Part shown: positions 8,179 through 17,123 of the stretch, piece after piece | How positions within the stretch are numbered: position 1 is the stretch's first letter | Layout: every line of letters starts with the position of its first letter | Assembly (NCBI GenBank): GCA_905221605.1 | Contig: CAJNDS010000141.1 | Span: 82,501-115,000, forward strand | DNA: 32,500 nt | DNA from: Symbiodinium natans | Taxonomy: Eukaryota; Sar; Dinophyceae; Suessiales; Symbiodiniaceae | Reading direction: 5' to 3' | Program-made: the position numbers and the translations under genes | The notes under the pieces: generated by a model | Databases searched by the model: none | Seen by the model: only the letters and a program-made list of their open reading frames with translations | What the model was told of the DNA's origin: nothing

Positions 8179-8303
8179 TCTAGTAGCCCTAAACCCTAAA
8201 CCCCAAACCCTAATCCCTAAACCCTATAAATCCTAAACCCTAAACCTCCCCAAAAGGGATGCTAGGTGTCGGGCGGCCTCTTGCCCATCAAGTCAACTGA
8301 CAG

Positions 8304-8344
8304 GATGACCTGCTGAAGGCCACGACAGCCGAGATGGCTCCTTG
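8304..8344 (+). CDS. Candidate exon, DDLLKATTAEMAP
   Basis: Acceptor CAACTGACAG|GATG and donor CCTTG|GTTTAT. Frame 0 reads DDLLKATTAEMAP and leaves TG. The phase matches 9777-9847. CCCTAAA precedes and a very long TTTAGGG block follows. Confidence 0.5.
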
Positions 8345-8360
8345 GTTTATGGCCTTGCTG

Positions 8361-8939
8361 TTTGGGGTTTAGGGTTTAGGGTTAGGGTTTAGGGTTTAGG
8401 GTTTAGGGTTTAGGGTTTTGGGTTTTGGGTTTTGTGGTTTAGGGTTTAGGGTTTAGGGTTTAGGGTTTAGGGTTTAGGGTTTAGGGTTTAGGGTTTAGGG
8501 TTTAGGGTTTAGGGTTTAGGGTTTAGGGTTTAGGGTTTAGGTTTCAGGGTTTAAGGTTTCAGGGTTTAGGAGTTTCAGGGTTTGGGGTTTAGGGTTGCAG
8601 GATTTGCGCCTCAGGGTCTGGGGTTAAGGGTTTCAGGGGTTAGGGTTGAGAGTTTGGGGTTTAGGGCTTCAGGGTTTAGGGTTTTCAGGCGTTCGGAATT
8701 TAGGGTTCAAGGTTTAGGGTTTCAGGATTAAGCAAGGATTAGGGTTTCAAGGTTTGGGCTTTCGGGTTTAGGGTTTTAGGATTTTGGGGTTTTAGGGTTT
8801 TAGGGTTTTAGGGTCTTAGGGTCTTAGGGTCTTAGGGTCTTAGGGTCTTAGGGACTTAGGGTCTTTGGGTTTTAGGGTTTTTGGGTTTTTGGGTTTTTGG
8901 GTTTTAGGGTTTTAGGGTTTTAGGGTTTAGGGTTTAGGG
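8361..8939 (+). repeat. Long TTTAGGG block with locally homogenised variants
   Basis: About 580 nt of G-rich heptamers. Sub-blocks are uniform: perfect TTTAGGG (8440-8540), TTTCAGGG mixtures, GTCTTAGGG repeats (8812-8865) and GGGTTTTT repeats (8875-8905). Many G triplets on the + strand give strong G-quadruplex potential. Confidence 0.9.
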
Positions 8940-9028
8940 ACGAGGGTCACCGCACGTCGGCACTTCTTTGCGGCGATGATGGCCGCTTGCCGCAGTGATG
9001 CTTGCAATGCGGGTCATGATGACCCCTA

Positions 9029-9140
9029 AGGGTCCATGTACCTGGGTTCAGGGTTCAGGGTTCAGGGTTTAGGGTTTAGGGTTTAGGGTTAAGTACTTCC
9101 TATATAAGGACTTTCGGGCCCAAGCAATTGGTAAATCTGT
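9029..9140. mobile_element. Fold-back family A copy interrupted by telomeric repeats
   Basis: The left terminus (CTAAGGGTCCATGTACCT) is followed by six TTCAGGG/TTTAGGG units, then by the internal family word AAGTACTTCCTATA and GGGCCCAAGCA. The complete copy at 12444-12544 has unique sequence in place of the telomeric units. The right terminus is missing. Confidence 0.5.
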
Positions 9141-9300
9141 CCCTCCTCATCGATGGTGGCTGGGCATGTGGATTCAGCTGTGGAGATTAGTCGCATTGGC
9201 CGTAGGGTTTCCCTGCTTGAGGCTTCACTCACAATCCACCATGGCCCCCTTTTCGGGGTACCCATTTCCCTTAAACTGAACCCTAAACCCTTATTTAAGC
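9141..9300. other. Unique island in an intron
   Basis: A minus-strand frame of 71 codons covers it, but no motif was recognised and its ends run into repeats. No splice-bounded exon is evident. Confidence 0.4.
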
Positions 9301-9345
9301 CCATGAACCCGCAACCTTAAAGCCCCAAAGCCCTTATAGCCCCTA

Positions 9346-9660
9346 AACCCTAGAAACGCTAGAAACCCTAGAAACCCTAGAAGCCCTAGAAACCCTAGAA
9401 ACCCTAGAAACCCTAGAAACCCTAGAAACCCTAGAAACCCTAAACCAAAGAAACCCTGAACCCTAAACCCTAAAACCCGAAACCCTGGAAACTCGAAACC
9501 CTAATCTCTAGAAACCCTAAACCAAAAACCCCAAGAAACCCTAAGCCCTAACCCCTACACCCTAGAAATCCGAGAAACCCTAGAAACCCTAGAAACCCTA
9601 GAAACCCTAGAAACCCTAGAAACCCTAGAAAGCCTAGAAACCCTAAACCCTAGAAACCCT
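9346..9660 (+). repeat. CCCTAGAAA variant arrays
   Basis: Two runs of the 9-bp unit CCCTAGAAA (9346-9440 and 9570-9660) are separated by mixed units. This variant is hardly seen elsewhere in the window. Confidence 0.9.
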
Positions 9661-9776
9661 AAAGCCCTAAACCCCAGAAACTCTTAAACCTCAACCCTAA
9701 ACCCTGAACCCTGACACCCTAAACCCGAAACCCTAAACCCTAAACCCTAAACCCTAAACCCCCCAAAGGAGCGCAG

Positions 9777-9847
9777 TCAGCTCTTCGCGGGCACAGTGGC
9801 CTCGGTCGCCTCGGCGGCTACGGCACTCGCGGCCTCCCTGACCACAG
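9777..9847 (+). CDS. Candidate exon, Ala-rich helix-like
   Basis: Acceptor GAGCGCAG at 9776 and donor CACAG|GTGGGG at 9848. After one base the frame reads QLFAGTVASVASAATALAAS, then LTT, leaving G. Phases match 8304-8344 and 11021-11088. Frame 0 is also open (Gly/Arg-rich), but the chosen frame fits the chain. Confidence 0.55.
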
Positions 9848-9949
9848 GTGGGGTTTAGGGTTTAGGGTTTAGGGTTTCGGGTTTCGGGTTTGGGGTTTGG
9901 GGTTTAGGGTTTAGGGTTAAGGGTTTGGGGTTTTAGAGCAGATCATTGG

Positions 9950-10480
9950 GGTTTGATGTCTTTTGGGTTTATGGTTTAGGTTCAGGGGGTTTAGGGCTTC
10001 GGGCGTAAGGCGTAGGATTCAGGGTTCAGGGCTTGCGCGGCTTTAAGGCTTGGGTTTGTTTAAGGTTTTTTTTGGGCGTGGGGTTTAGGGGTTCGGGTTT
10101 AGGGACTAGGGTTTGGGGTTTAGAGTTTAGGGTGGGGCTCATCATGATTTCTCGGCACCTGGTTTATACAGTTATCTGGTTTAGAGGTTTGCGGCTTGCA
10201 AGTTTCAGTGGAAGGTTCGAGGGTTTGAGTGTTTTCAGACATCTTCACGCATTGGGGTTTGTGGTCTGGGTTGTCAGGTGTTTGGTTTCGTGGTTTGTGA
10301 CGCATGGTTAAAAGGGTGGTAGATTTTGGAGTGTGCTCCGTGTTTTGGGGTTTACGTTCATAAGGTTTCCCGTTTGGGTTGTACAAGCTTTCAGGGTACG
10401 GGGCCTTACTTAGGGAGCAGGTTCGGTTTAACAGGATTATCGGGCTTACGGTTTAGGGCTTACGGGGCTTTAGGGCCCAA
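9950..10480. other. Intron interior, G-rich decayed repeats and unique sequence
   Basis: Decayed TTTAGGG words up to about 10135, then about 270 nt of unique GT-rich sequence. Opposite-strand frames of about 90 codons overlap here and share no recognisable domain. Confidence 0.5.
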
Positions 10481-10527
10481 ACCCTAGGCCCTAAACCCTA
10501 AACTTGAGCAACTCTGCTGTATCGCAG

Positions 10528-10552
10528 GGCTCCCAACAGCTTCCTCCGCCAG
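10528..10552 (+). CDS. Possible 25-nt microexon
   Basis: CTGTATCGCAG precedes and GTTTAG follows, with CCCTAAA to the left and TTTAGGG to the right, so the geometry is that of the other exons. However, the 9847 to 11021 join keeps phase only if it is skipped. It may be a decayed or alternative exon. Confidence 0.2.
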
Positions 10553-10663
10553 GTTTAGGGTTTAGATGGTTTATAGGGTTCATAGGGCTTATAGGGCTTA
10601 TAGGGCTCATAGGGTTGCAGGGTTTATAGGGTTTATAGGGTTTTGAATGTAGGATGTCTACTA

Positions 10664-10695
10664 GAAGGTTCATTGGTAGCTACAAGTAGGGTTTT
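10664..10695. mobile_element. Fold-back family B, deleted copy
   Basis: GAAGGTTCATTGGTA directly joined to GCTACAAGTAGGGTT matches the two parts of 23516-23580 with the middle lost. Confidence 0.4.
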
Positions 10696-11020
10696 AAGTG
10701 CAATTCCTTATTCAGGATAAACCCTAAACCCCAAACCCTAAACCCTACTACCCATGGTCCTCCAAGTAGGGCGCACAGCCGCATCTGAGGATACCCTCAA
10801 CCCCAAGCCCAAGACCCCGAACTTTAACCCTAAACCCGAACCCCAAAATCCTAAACTCGGAGCCCTAAACCCCAAACCCTAAACTCTAAACCCTAAAAAA
10901 AACACATAATAAAGAAGCAAAAACCTTAGAACATCCTGGCACCCCCGATTCCCGAACCCTAAACCCTAAACCCTAAACCCTAAACCCTAAACCCTAAACC
11001 CTAAACCCTCATGCCTGCAG

Positions 11021-11088
11021 ACTCCGTGAACGCCGACGGTCTCACCGAGAAGAGAGCGGAGCTTTGCTCGAAGTCTTCCGAGCTCAAG
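11021..11088 (+). CDS. Candidate exon, coiled-coil-like
   Basis: ATGCCTGCAG|AC at 11020 and CTCAAG|GTGGGT at 11089 are both good splice edges. After two bases the frame reads SVNADGLTEKRAELCSKSSE, then LK, ending in phase 0. The next exon (11725) begins in phase 0 and continues with ERLAVLSPELAA, so the joined product is a continuous amphipathic helix. Confidence 0.65.
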
Positions 11089-11103
11089 GTGGGTTTTCGG
11101 GTA

Positions 11104-11178
11104 GGTGGGTTTAGGGTTTAGGGTTTAGGGTTTAGGGTTTAGGGTTTAGGGTTTAGGGTTTAGGGTTTAGGGTTTAGG
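11104..11178 (+). repeat. TTTAGGG array at intron start
   Basis: Ten near-perfect units start 16 nt after the donor of 11021-11088. Confidence 0.9.
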
Positions 11179-11363
11179 ATTTAGGGGTGCAGGGTTCACA
11201 GTTTAGGGTTCAGGGTTTAGGGTGCAGGGTCTAGGGTTTGGGTTTGAGGGTTTAGTGTGTAGGGCGTATTTTCTCGGAGTTGCTGGCGCTGTTGCGCAAA
11301 ACCCTAAACCCAAGGTTAAAGCTACGTTTCTGGACATGGAGGCATGTTTATGCAATGTGTCTT

Positions 11364-11485
11364 ACTTGGAGGTTCATGGGCACTCAGAACCCACATATAA
11401 GTCTACGTATGACCTACTTAGGGACTTAGGGGGCTTATAAGTACAGTTATAATCGGGGTTAGAAGTACGAATGAACCTCCCAAGA
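11364..11485. mobile_element. Fold-back family B, full-length copy
   Basis: ACTTGGAGGTTCAT at the left pairs with ATGAACCTCCCAAG (11471-11484) at the right. The interior has TTATAAGTACAGTTATAATCGGGGTTA, close to 23576-23594. Other copies or ends: 10664, 19511, 22513 and 23516. Confidence 0.6.
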
Positions 11486-11724
11486 GGGTTCTTGCCCCCA
11501 GCTGCACCCGGATAATTCAACTGCAGGAGGCCAAATCATCACCAGCATTCTTCCCGCACTTCCTCTAGACAAGCAGAAGACATACTACCCTGAACCTTAA
11601 AGAACCTTCGAGCTTCATCCAATAAACCCTACTCCTTAAACCCGAAACCCTAAACCCGAAACCCTAAACCCTAAACCCCAAACCCCACCTCTCCCTCACA
11701 CAAACCCACCTTAGGGCTTGACAG

Positions 11725-11788
11725 GAGAGGTTGGCGGTGCTTTCGCCGGAGCTTGCTGCTGTGCAGGCCATGCCGCAGTCTGGCAAAG
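11725..11788 (+). CDS. Candidate exon, ERLAVLSPELAAVQ
   Basis: Acceptor GCTTGACAG|GAG and donor GGCAAAG|GTGGTT. Frame 0 reads ERLAVLSPELAAVQAMPQSG, then K, leaving G. It is helix-like and in phase with 11021-11088. CCCTAAA/CCCGAAA units precede it and TTTAGGG units follow. Confidence 0.65.
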
Positions 11789-12105
11789 GTGGTTTGGGTT
11801 TAGGGTTCAGGGTTTAGGGTTTCGGGTTTAGGGTTTAGGGTTTAGGGTTTTAGGGTTTTAGGGTTTAGGGTTTTAGGGTTTATGGGGGTGTTGTGTTGAA
11901 GGGTTGTATACAGAGTGCCAGGGTGTTTGGAGGTCCACCCTGACAACCTCAAGTTCGGTACCCTGTATGTAAAACCCTAAAAAAACCCTGAACCCTAAAC
12001 CCTAAATCTTAAAGCCTAAGCCCTAAACCCTAAACCCTAAACCCTAAACCCTGAACCCTCCGCACTGGGAGTCCCTCCTTCGAGCAAGTCCCTGTTTGCT
12101 GTCAG

Positions 12106-12145
12106 GAGGAGCTGGAGACTGCCGAAGAGGCTGGGAGAGCTATAG
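12106..12145 (+). CDS. Candidate exon, EELETAEEAGRAI
   Basis: GTTTGCTGTCAG|GAG is a strong acceptor and CTATAG|GTTTCT a plausible donor. Frame 0 gives EELETAEEAGRAI, a textbook acidic heptad pattern, but phase with 11788 would require the frame GAGDCRRGWESY. Either an exon is missing or the second frame is used. Confidence 0.5.
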
Positions 12146-12352
12146 GTTTCTTAAAGGGCGGGATGGTTTAGGGTTTAGGGTTTAGGGTTTAGAGTTTAGG
12201 GTTTAGGGTTTAGAGTTTAGGGTTTAGGGCTTAGGGCTTAGGGCTAGGGTTTAGGGCTTGGGGTTTAGGGTTGAGGTTTAGGGCTTAGACTACGGCAACT
12301 AAGGCAGACGCAGCTCGGGGGAGTAGAAGGGTCCTTAGGGAGCACTACACTA

Positions 12353-12391
12353 CCCTAAGGGTCCATGTACCTAAATAGGGAATACTTGGGC
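12353..12391. mobile_element. Fold-back family A, left-end fragment
   Basis: CCCTAAGGGTCCATGTACCT then AAATAGGGAATACTTGGGC, broken off by heptamers. Its terminus pairs perfectly over 20 bp with 12525-12544, so it may be the original left arm of the element that follows. Confidence 0.6.
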
Positions 12392-12443
12392 AGGGTTTGG
12401 TGTTTAGGGTTTCGGGTTTAGGGTCTAGGGTCTAGGGTTGAGG

Positions 12444-12544
12444 GGTCCATGTACCTAAATAGGAATACTTGGGCCTTAAAGTACTTCCTATAGAAGGACC
12501 TTGGGGCCCAAGTATATAGCAATCAGGTACATGGACCCTTAGGG
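12444..12544. mobile_element. Fold-back family A, near-complete copy
   Basis: GGTCCATGTACCT (12444-12456) pairs with AGGTACATGGACC (12525-12537). An inner pair, ATACTTGGGCC with GGCCCAAGTAT, and a central AAGTACTTCCTATAGAAGGAC hairpin make the entire 101 nt one long stem. No protein is encoded. Related pieces: 9029-9140 and 27655-27720. Confidence 0.7.
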
Positions 12545-12637
12545 CTAGTAGACATTGCTCGGTTGCCGAGCCTCCCTGGGGGGCGGCCTTCCCTTAAACT
12601 AGGTAGGCCCTTGGGACATTTTCTTGGGTTCAAGAGG

Positions 12638-12717
12638 ATCCTAGGGTTTAGGGTTTAGGGGTTTAGGGTTTAGGGTTTAGGGTTTAGGGTTTAGGGTTTA
12701 GGGTTTAGGGTTTAGGA
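12638..12717 (+). repeat. TTTAGGG array inside an intron
   Basis: Ten units. Unusually, this G-rich array is the third in a row without an intervening C-rich array. Confidence 0.9.
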
Positions 12718-13065
12718 ACATCTTCCGGAGGGTCTTTAAGGGCCATCCTAGTCAATACCTTGCAAGATAAGGGGCTCTCCTCCTCTGAGGGTTTCTGTGG
12801 CGTAGGAGGTGTGGGGCCGGCGGGGCTTCAGCATATTTCAAGGGTTTGGGGTGCAATTAGGGTTTAGGGTTTAGGGTTTGTGCAATCAGGGCTCAGGATC
12901 TAGGCTTGTAGAGGGGGTTGAGAATCCCCGTATGCGCCATGCAACCCGTTCCTCAACTTACCTCAGAACCTGGAGAAAGAGAATTTGTTCCTGTAAAGCC
13001 TTAACCCCTAAGCCCTGAACCCTTAACCCAACATGTGGATCCTTTCCTTGACAAGCTTTGCACAG
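12718..13065. other. Unique intron sequence
   Basis: About 350 nt with two short heptamer runs near 12856 and 13010. No convincing open island. Confidence 0.5.
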
Positions 13066-13110
13066 GCAGCAGGGTCAGTTGAAAGCTGGCTGTTACTTCC
13101 TTGCCTCAAG
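13066..13110 (+). CDS. Low-confidence candidate exon
   Basis: TTTGCACAG precedes. After one base QQGQLKAGCYFLASRKA is open and stays open into C-rich repeats (a 64-codon frame from 13058). No GT donor is obvious, and C-rich rather than G-rich sequence follows. Confidence 0.25.
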
Positions 13111-13298
13111 GAAAGCTGATCCTCAACCGCAAGCTGACCCTCAACCGCAATCCCTAAGCCACAAAACCCCTCAACCCAAAATCCCTCAACCCAAAATCCC
13201 TAAACCCCAAAACCCTACACAGACAAAACCCCCGAAAGCCCTAAAGCCCTAAAACCCTTAAACGGTTCTTTGGCCTCCTTTGTGCGTGTGGGGCTTAG

Positions 13299-13333
13299 GC
13301 CGAGACATGAGACTGCGAGGTTGAGGCAATTGC
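13299..13333 (+). CDS. Candidate 35-nt exon, PRHETARLRQL
   Basis: GGGGCTTAG precedes and GTTTAGGG follows directly, so the heptamer is the donor. After one base the frame reads PRHETARLRQL. The downstream intron has nine TTTAGGG units, then CCCTAAA units after a loop of about 25 nt, the tightest hairpin of the set. Confidence 0.45.
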
Positions 13334-13545
13334 GTTTAGGGTTTAGGGTTTAGGGTTTAGGGTTTAGGGTTTAGGGTTTAGGGTTTAGGGTTTAGGTTTT
13401 AGGGTTCAGGATTGAGCCCTAAACCCTAAACCCTAAACCCTAAACCCTAAGCCCTACCCTTAACCCCAAACCCCAAACCCTAAGCCCTAAGCCCTAAGCC
13501 CTAAGCCCTAAGCCCTAAGCCCTAAGCCCTAAGCCCTAAGCCTCT
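13334..13545 (+). repeat. Compact inverted telomeric array (hairpin intron core)
   Basis: TTTAGGG x9 (13334-13396) faces CCCTAAA x5 (13414-13449) across a short loop, then a homogeneous CCCTAAG run extends to 13541. In RNA the arms could pair over about 35 bp. Confidence 0.85.
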
Positions 13546-13586
13546 TCACTCTAGACCCCATAAAAAGCCTCTAAGATTCCTCGAAG

Positions 13587-13641
13587 CCGTGAGGCTCACC
13601 GGGAGCTGATGCGGCAGCTGAAGCAGAACAAGGAGCTCTTG
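13587..13641 (+). CDS. Candidate exon, strong coiled-coil pattern
   Basis: The frame reads REAHRELMRQLKQNKELL, with Leu/Met spacing typical of a coiled coil. Acceptors at 13575, 13586 or 13593 are possible. It either ends in the TAG at 13657 after ASDSS, making a C-terminus, or leaves by a GC donor at 13642, which is in phase with exon 14517. No GT donor precedes the stop. Confidence 0.55.
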
Positions 13642-13659
13642 GCTTCAGATTCTTCCTAG

Positions 13660-13925
13660 GGGACGAGGGAATGAGATTCCCTGCTATATCATCCCTAAAG
13701 GGTATGTATATATATATATATATACACATAATATATATATATATATATATATATATAGATAGAAAGAAATATATATGTGTGTGTGTGTGTATATGTATAT
13801 ATATATATATATAATGAATATTTAAGGTTCCCCTATATAATCCCCTCATAGGTGTGTACATATATATATAAAGAGAGAGAGTGTGTTTGTTTATTTATGT
13901 ATATATATATATATGTGTATTTTAA
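13660..13925. repeat. TA-rich microsatellite region
   Basis: (TA)n and (GT)n tracts at 13703-13725, 13733-13757, 13775-13812 and 13859-13917. The words flanking the first and last tracts (CTATATCATCCC... and CTATATAATCCCC...) are similar, suggesting a local duplication. The His/Ile/Tyr frames here are artefacts. Confidence 0.9.
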
Positions 13926-14039
13926 GTCGCATTATTGTATTTATCAAGGGGGGAGTAGGACCCTCTTTCCATCATTCCCTACTGACAACGAGGAGATCTC
14001 TTGGTTCAACGTAAATTTCGGGTGCAGGGTTTGATGGGG

Positions 14040-14405
14040 CTAGGGTTTTGGGGTTCGGTTTCGGTGCAGAGGTTCAGGGGTTCGGGGTCAACTTAATTCT
14101 TGGGTTTAGGGTTTGAGGGCTTTGGTTTGAGGGCTTAGGGGCATTTAGGCTGCACGGTTTAGGGTGTAGTTTCTATGGTGTAGAGTGTAGAGTTTGGGTT
14201 TGGCATTTACGGGGGCTACGTACCCCGCTGCCATCAGCCGTTTCTGGCGTTGTTTTCCAACCCATCCAATGAATCCCGCCTCTGCATAGGAGGCTTCGGT
14301 CCAGCATTGTTCTAAGGCAAGCTATGCCATCGTGGCCTCGTGCTGATGACCTGACTTTGGATGCTTCGTTGGTTCCTTCCATCTCGGCTCTAAGCCAGTG
14401 TCTAA
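14040..14405. other. Intron interior
   Basis: Decayed TTTAGGG words to about 14200, then a 200-nt unique island with a 69-codon minus-strand frame (unrecognised). No splice-bounded exon was identified. Confidence 0.45.
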
Positions 14406-14516
14406 CTAAGGCGATTCCCTAAACCCTAAACCCTAAACCCTAAACCCTAAACCCTAAACCCTAAACTCCGTAATCCCTAAGTAGGGAACTGAGATCGATC
14501 CCGCATATTCCGCCAG

Positions 14517-14567
14517 GAGCACCTGGACGTCTTGCGGAAGAAGCGAGACGAAGGGCGCACCTCGCAA
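14517..14567 (+). CDS. Candidate exon, EHLDVLRKKRDEGRTSQ
   Basis: CATATTCCGCCAG|GAG precedes and GTGTCT follows (GTAGGT at 14576 is an alternative). Frame 0 is highly charged and helix-like, 17 codons, phase 0 at both ends. It would follow 13641 in phase. A GT-rich sequence rather than TTTAGGG follows here. Confidence 0.55.
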
Positions 14568-14589
14568 GTGTCTACGTAGGTATTTCTGT

Positions 14590-14795
14590 CTTTGACGCGG
14601 TTAGGGGGTTGTAGGGTTTAGTATGAAAATGCATGTTTTCATTTCACGGTTTTCCATTTTTCATGAATGTTTCAATGCCATTCCCTGGTGTAGTTTTATG
14701 TTACGATCTGTTCTATTCCGTTCTATTCTGTTCAAATCTGTGCTATTCTATTCTAGCAACGTTAAGTACAAGTGCAAGTATAAGTGTGTGTGTAC

Positions 14796-14826
<31 letters not shown>

Positions 14827-14870
14827 CACACGCACACACACACACACACCGCACACACACACAGAGATAT

Positions 14871-14917
<47 letters not shown>

Positions 14918-15385
14918 AACATATGTATATATATATATATATATGTATACATCCACACATAGATATATGTGCATGTATACGTGTGTGTGTGTGTGTATAT
15001 GTACGTATGTGTGTGCACGTTGTATCTTATTATATATGTACATCTGCACAGATGTACACACTTATATGCGTAGCTTTGTGCAAGTATTAGTGTTTGTACG
15101 AGATGAGAGTGCACAAGTTCATGCACGTGCATGCATGCATAAGTGCACGCGCACATATACACACGCATGCATACATGCATGCGTTCATGCAAAGATACAT
15201 AAATATACAGATACATACGTGCATAACTGCATACCACAGACGCACATACTCACTCAAACACATGCACATTAAGCACACGCACTCACACGCTCACGCACGT
15301 GATGTCCTTCTCTCCTTTTTCTCTCTGTATTTCCCTCTCTCTCGCGCGCTCTCTCTCTCTCTCTCACTCTCTCTCTCTCTTAAAC
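14590..15385. repeat. Microsatellite-filled intron
   Basis: Contains (TA)n/(CA)n at 14800-14868, (ATC)n at 14871-14917, (TA)n at 14925-14945, (TG)n at 14983-14996, TGCATGCA-rich sequence at 15120-15190 and (CT)n at 15340-15380. The poly-Asp, -His, -Ile, -Met and -Ser frames all come from the ATC repeat. The intron ends with CCCTAAA units at 15388-15423. Confidence 0.9.
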
Positions 15386-15434
15386 CGTAAACCCTAAACC
15401 CTAAACCTAAATCCTAAACCCTCTTTTCGCCCAG

Positions 15435-15544
15435 GCAAGCAGGAGGAGCACCTCCGCTCCTCGCTCCAGCGCACAGAACAGCGTCTGGCCAACCAGCTCG
15501 CCTCGGAGGACGCGGGATGCGAAGTCCAGTCATGCCAGCTGAGG
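15435..15544 (+). CDS. Candidate exon, longest clear coiled-coil segment
   Basis: Acceptor TTCGCCCAG (15434) or GCAAGCAG (15442). The frame reads EEHLRSSLQRTEQRLANQLA, then SEDAGCEVQSCQLR, leaving at GTTTAA. With the second acceptor it starts in phase 0, matching 14517-14567. Heptad Leu spacing is clear. TTAAGG/TTGGGG units follow briefly. Confidence 0.6.
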
Positions 15545-15655
15545 GTTTAAGGTTTGGGGTTTATGCTCCTTTAACCCTAAACCCTACGCCCTAAAGCCCT
15601 GAGGCCCTAAACCGTTGAGCCCTAAGCCTAAACTCTATCCCGGCTCACCAAGCAG

Positions 15656-15700
15656 ATAGCCAGGACGCCGTCCGGCAGCGAACAGAGGCACCCTGACATC
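15656..15700 (+). CDS. Low-confidence candidate exon
   Basis: GGCTCACCAAGCAG is a good acceptor. SQDAVRQRTEAP or IARTPSGSEQRHPDIG are open. No GT donor is near, and no TTTAGGG array follows. Confidence 0.25.
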
Positions 15701-15859
15701 GGATTTCAAGATCTACTTTAGGCATCAGCTTAGGGTAATGCTAAACTCTAAGCCCGTAGACCATACGGGCTTAGGGCCAAGGATGTCAAGAGCTCTATTG
15801 TTTTGGGATACATCAGGCCCTACACCCTAAACCCCGGGTAGGTACCCTCCACCACTTAG

Positions 15860-15910
15860 GCCTCACAAGCGTTGGCCTATGCGGTGGCGGATGTCGCGGC
15901 GAATCTGAAG
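15860..15910 (+). CDS. Candidate exon, ASQALAYAVADVAANLK
   Basis: CACCACTTAG|GCC and CTGAAG|GTGCAG bound 17 codons exactly, phase 0 at both ends. Ala-rich and helix-like. It is followed in phase by 16258-16311. Confidence 0.6.
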
Positions 15911-15959
15911 GTGCAGGGCTTCGGGTTAGGGTCTAGAGTTTAGGGTTTGGGGGTTAGGG

Positions 15960-16200
15960 TGATTCTGGCTTCGTTGCTTCGGGAGCTCGGGTTGGTCTTC
16001 ACATGCTGTGGGTCGTCGCCGTGGGTGTGCTGTCATGGAGAACGATGACGAGGGTCATAACCACCATGGTGATCACGATGATGATCATGATGATAACCAG
16101 GAGGAGGAGGAGTGAGGAGGAGTGAGGAGTGCAGAGGGTTGAGGAGGTCGATGACGATGACGATGACGCAAAGATGGCGACCATGATCCGAAATGCTAAG
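15960..16200. repeat. GAT/GAG-rich simple sequence
   Basis: GATGAC, ATGATC and GAGGAGGAG repeats. Both strands are open as low-complexity frames (Asp/His/Glu on +, Ser/Ile/Val on -). I take it as intron filler. Confidence 0.7.
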
Positions 16201-16257
16201 GCCTAAACCCTAATTCCTAAACCCTAAACCCTAAACCCTATAATAAACCCTTGCCAG

Positions 16258-16311
16258 GCTGAGAGCGTCGAGGCCGTGAAGCCCGCGGAGGAAGCCTCGG
16301 AAGGGCAACAG
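16258..16311 (+). CDS. Candidate exon, AESVEAVKPAEEASEGQQ
   Basis: CCCTTGCCAG|GCT and CAACAG|GTGCGC bound 18 codons, phase 0 at both ends. CCCTAAA lies to the left and TTTAGGG/TTTCGGG to the right. It joins 15860-15910 and 17124 in phase. Confidence 0.65.
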
Positions 16312-16384
16312 GTGCGCAGAATGAATTAGGGTTTAGGGTTTAAGGCTTAGGGTTTAGGGTTTCGGGTTTCGGGTTTCGGGAACA

Positions 16385-17090
16385 CGTCCTCTAATTCGGT
16401 AATTCGGGTGCAAGCTTAATTAGCATGTGTGTGTGTGTGTTCGAGCAGATTCGAGCAGTTTGTGTTCTAGTCTGTTTAGGGATGGCAATGGGTCTAAAAG
16501 TGCTAATTTCTTCCTTTCCTACCCTCAAGCCTAAACCCTAAAACGTGTTTAGTTAGGGTGTAGGGTTTGGGCCTTCGGGGATAAAGGGCTGGGGGGCTTA
16601 TAGGGTTTATAGGCTTTACAGGGTTTGATAGTGTTTGATTGGGTTCATGGAGCTTACCGGACTTCACGGCCGCTCCATTGGGATGCCTCAGGGCCTTGGG
16701 GCTTGCGGTTTTGGGGCGGAAAGTCTTCCTGGCTGTTTAGGATTTCAGGGGTCAGGGTTTACAGGGAGTTGCCTAGGGAACCTTAGGAAATTTTAGGGAA
16801 GCTTAAGAAGCCTTAGGGACTGGTGGGGAGGATTAGGGAACCTTGGGTTACATAGCCCCCCTTGCAACCACCCCCCCCCCCCCCACCCTTAACCCCAAAA
16901 GTTCTTAAGAGGGGTGTTAGGGCTAGGGTCGGCACCACCCTTTATGGTTTGTAGGGTTTTTGGTTTATTTGTTTAGGGTGTGTCTACACTAGGCCCTCAA
17001 CCGTGCACCTTCCACCGAGCCTACCTACGCCTCCACACCCGTAAACCCTACACCCTTCAACCCTAAACCCGAAGACCTGAGCACCAGGCA
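16385..17090. other. Intron interior
   Basis: Unique sequence with a (GT)n tract near 16425, a TTCGAGCAG direct repeat at 16441-16460, GCTTATAGGGTTTATAGG decayed units near 16600, and a C run at 16870-16884. No gene seen. Confidence 0.5.
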
Positions 17091-17123
17091 CCAAACCTTA
17101 AACCCTAAACCCAAACCCCAAAG

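Noticed and set aside
8361-8939. CRISPR-like array
   Set aside because: Units are 7-9 bp, contiguous and lack spacers.
10528-10552. Confident microexon
   Set aside because: Splice edges are good, but skipping it is what keeps phase between 9847 and 11021.
14623-15390. ORFs up to 162 codons with poly-Asp, -His, -Ile, -Ser and Tyr-Ile repeats
   Set aside because: All arise from ATC, TA and CA microsatellites on both strands.
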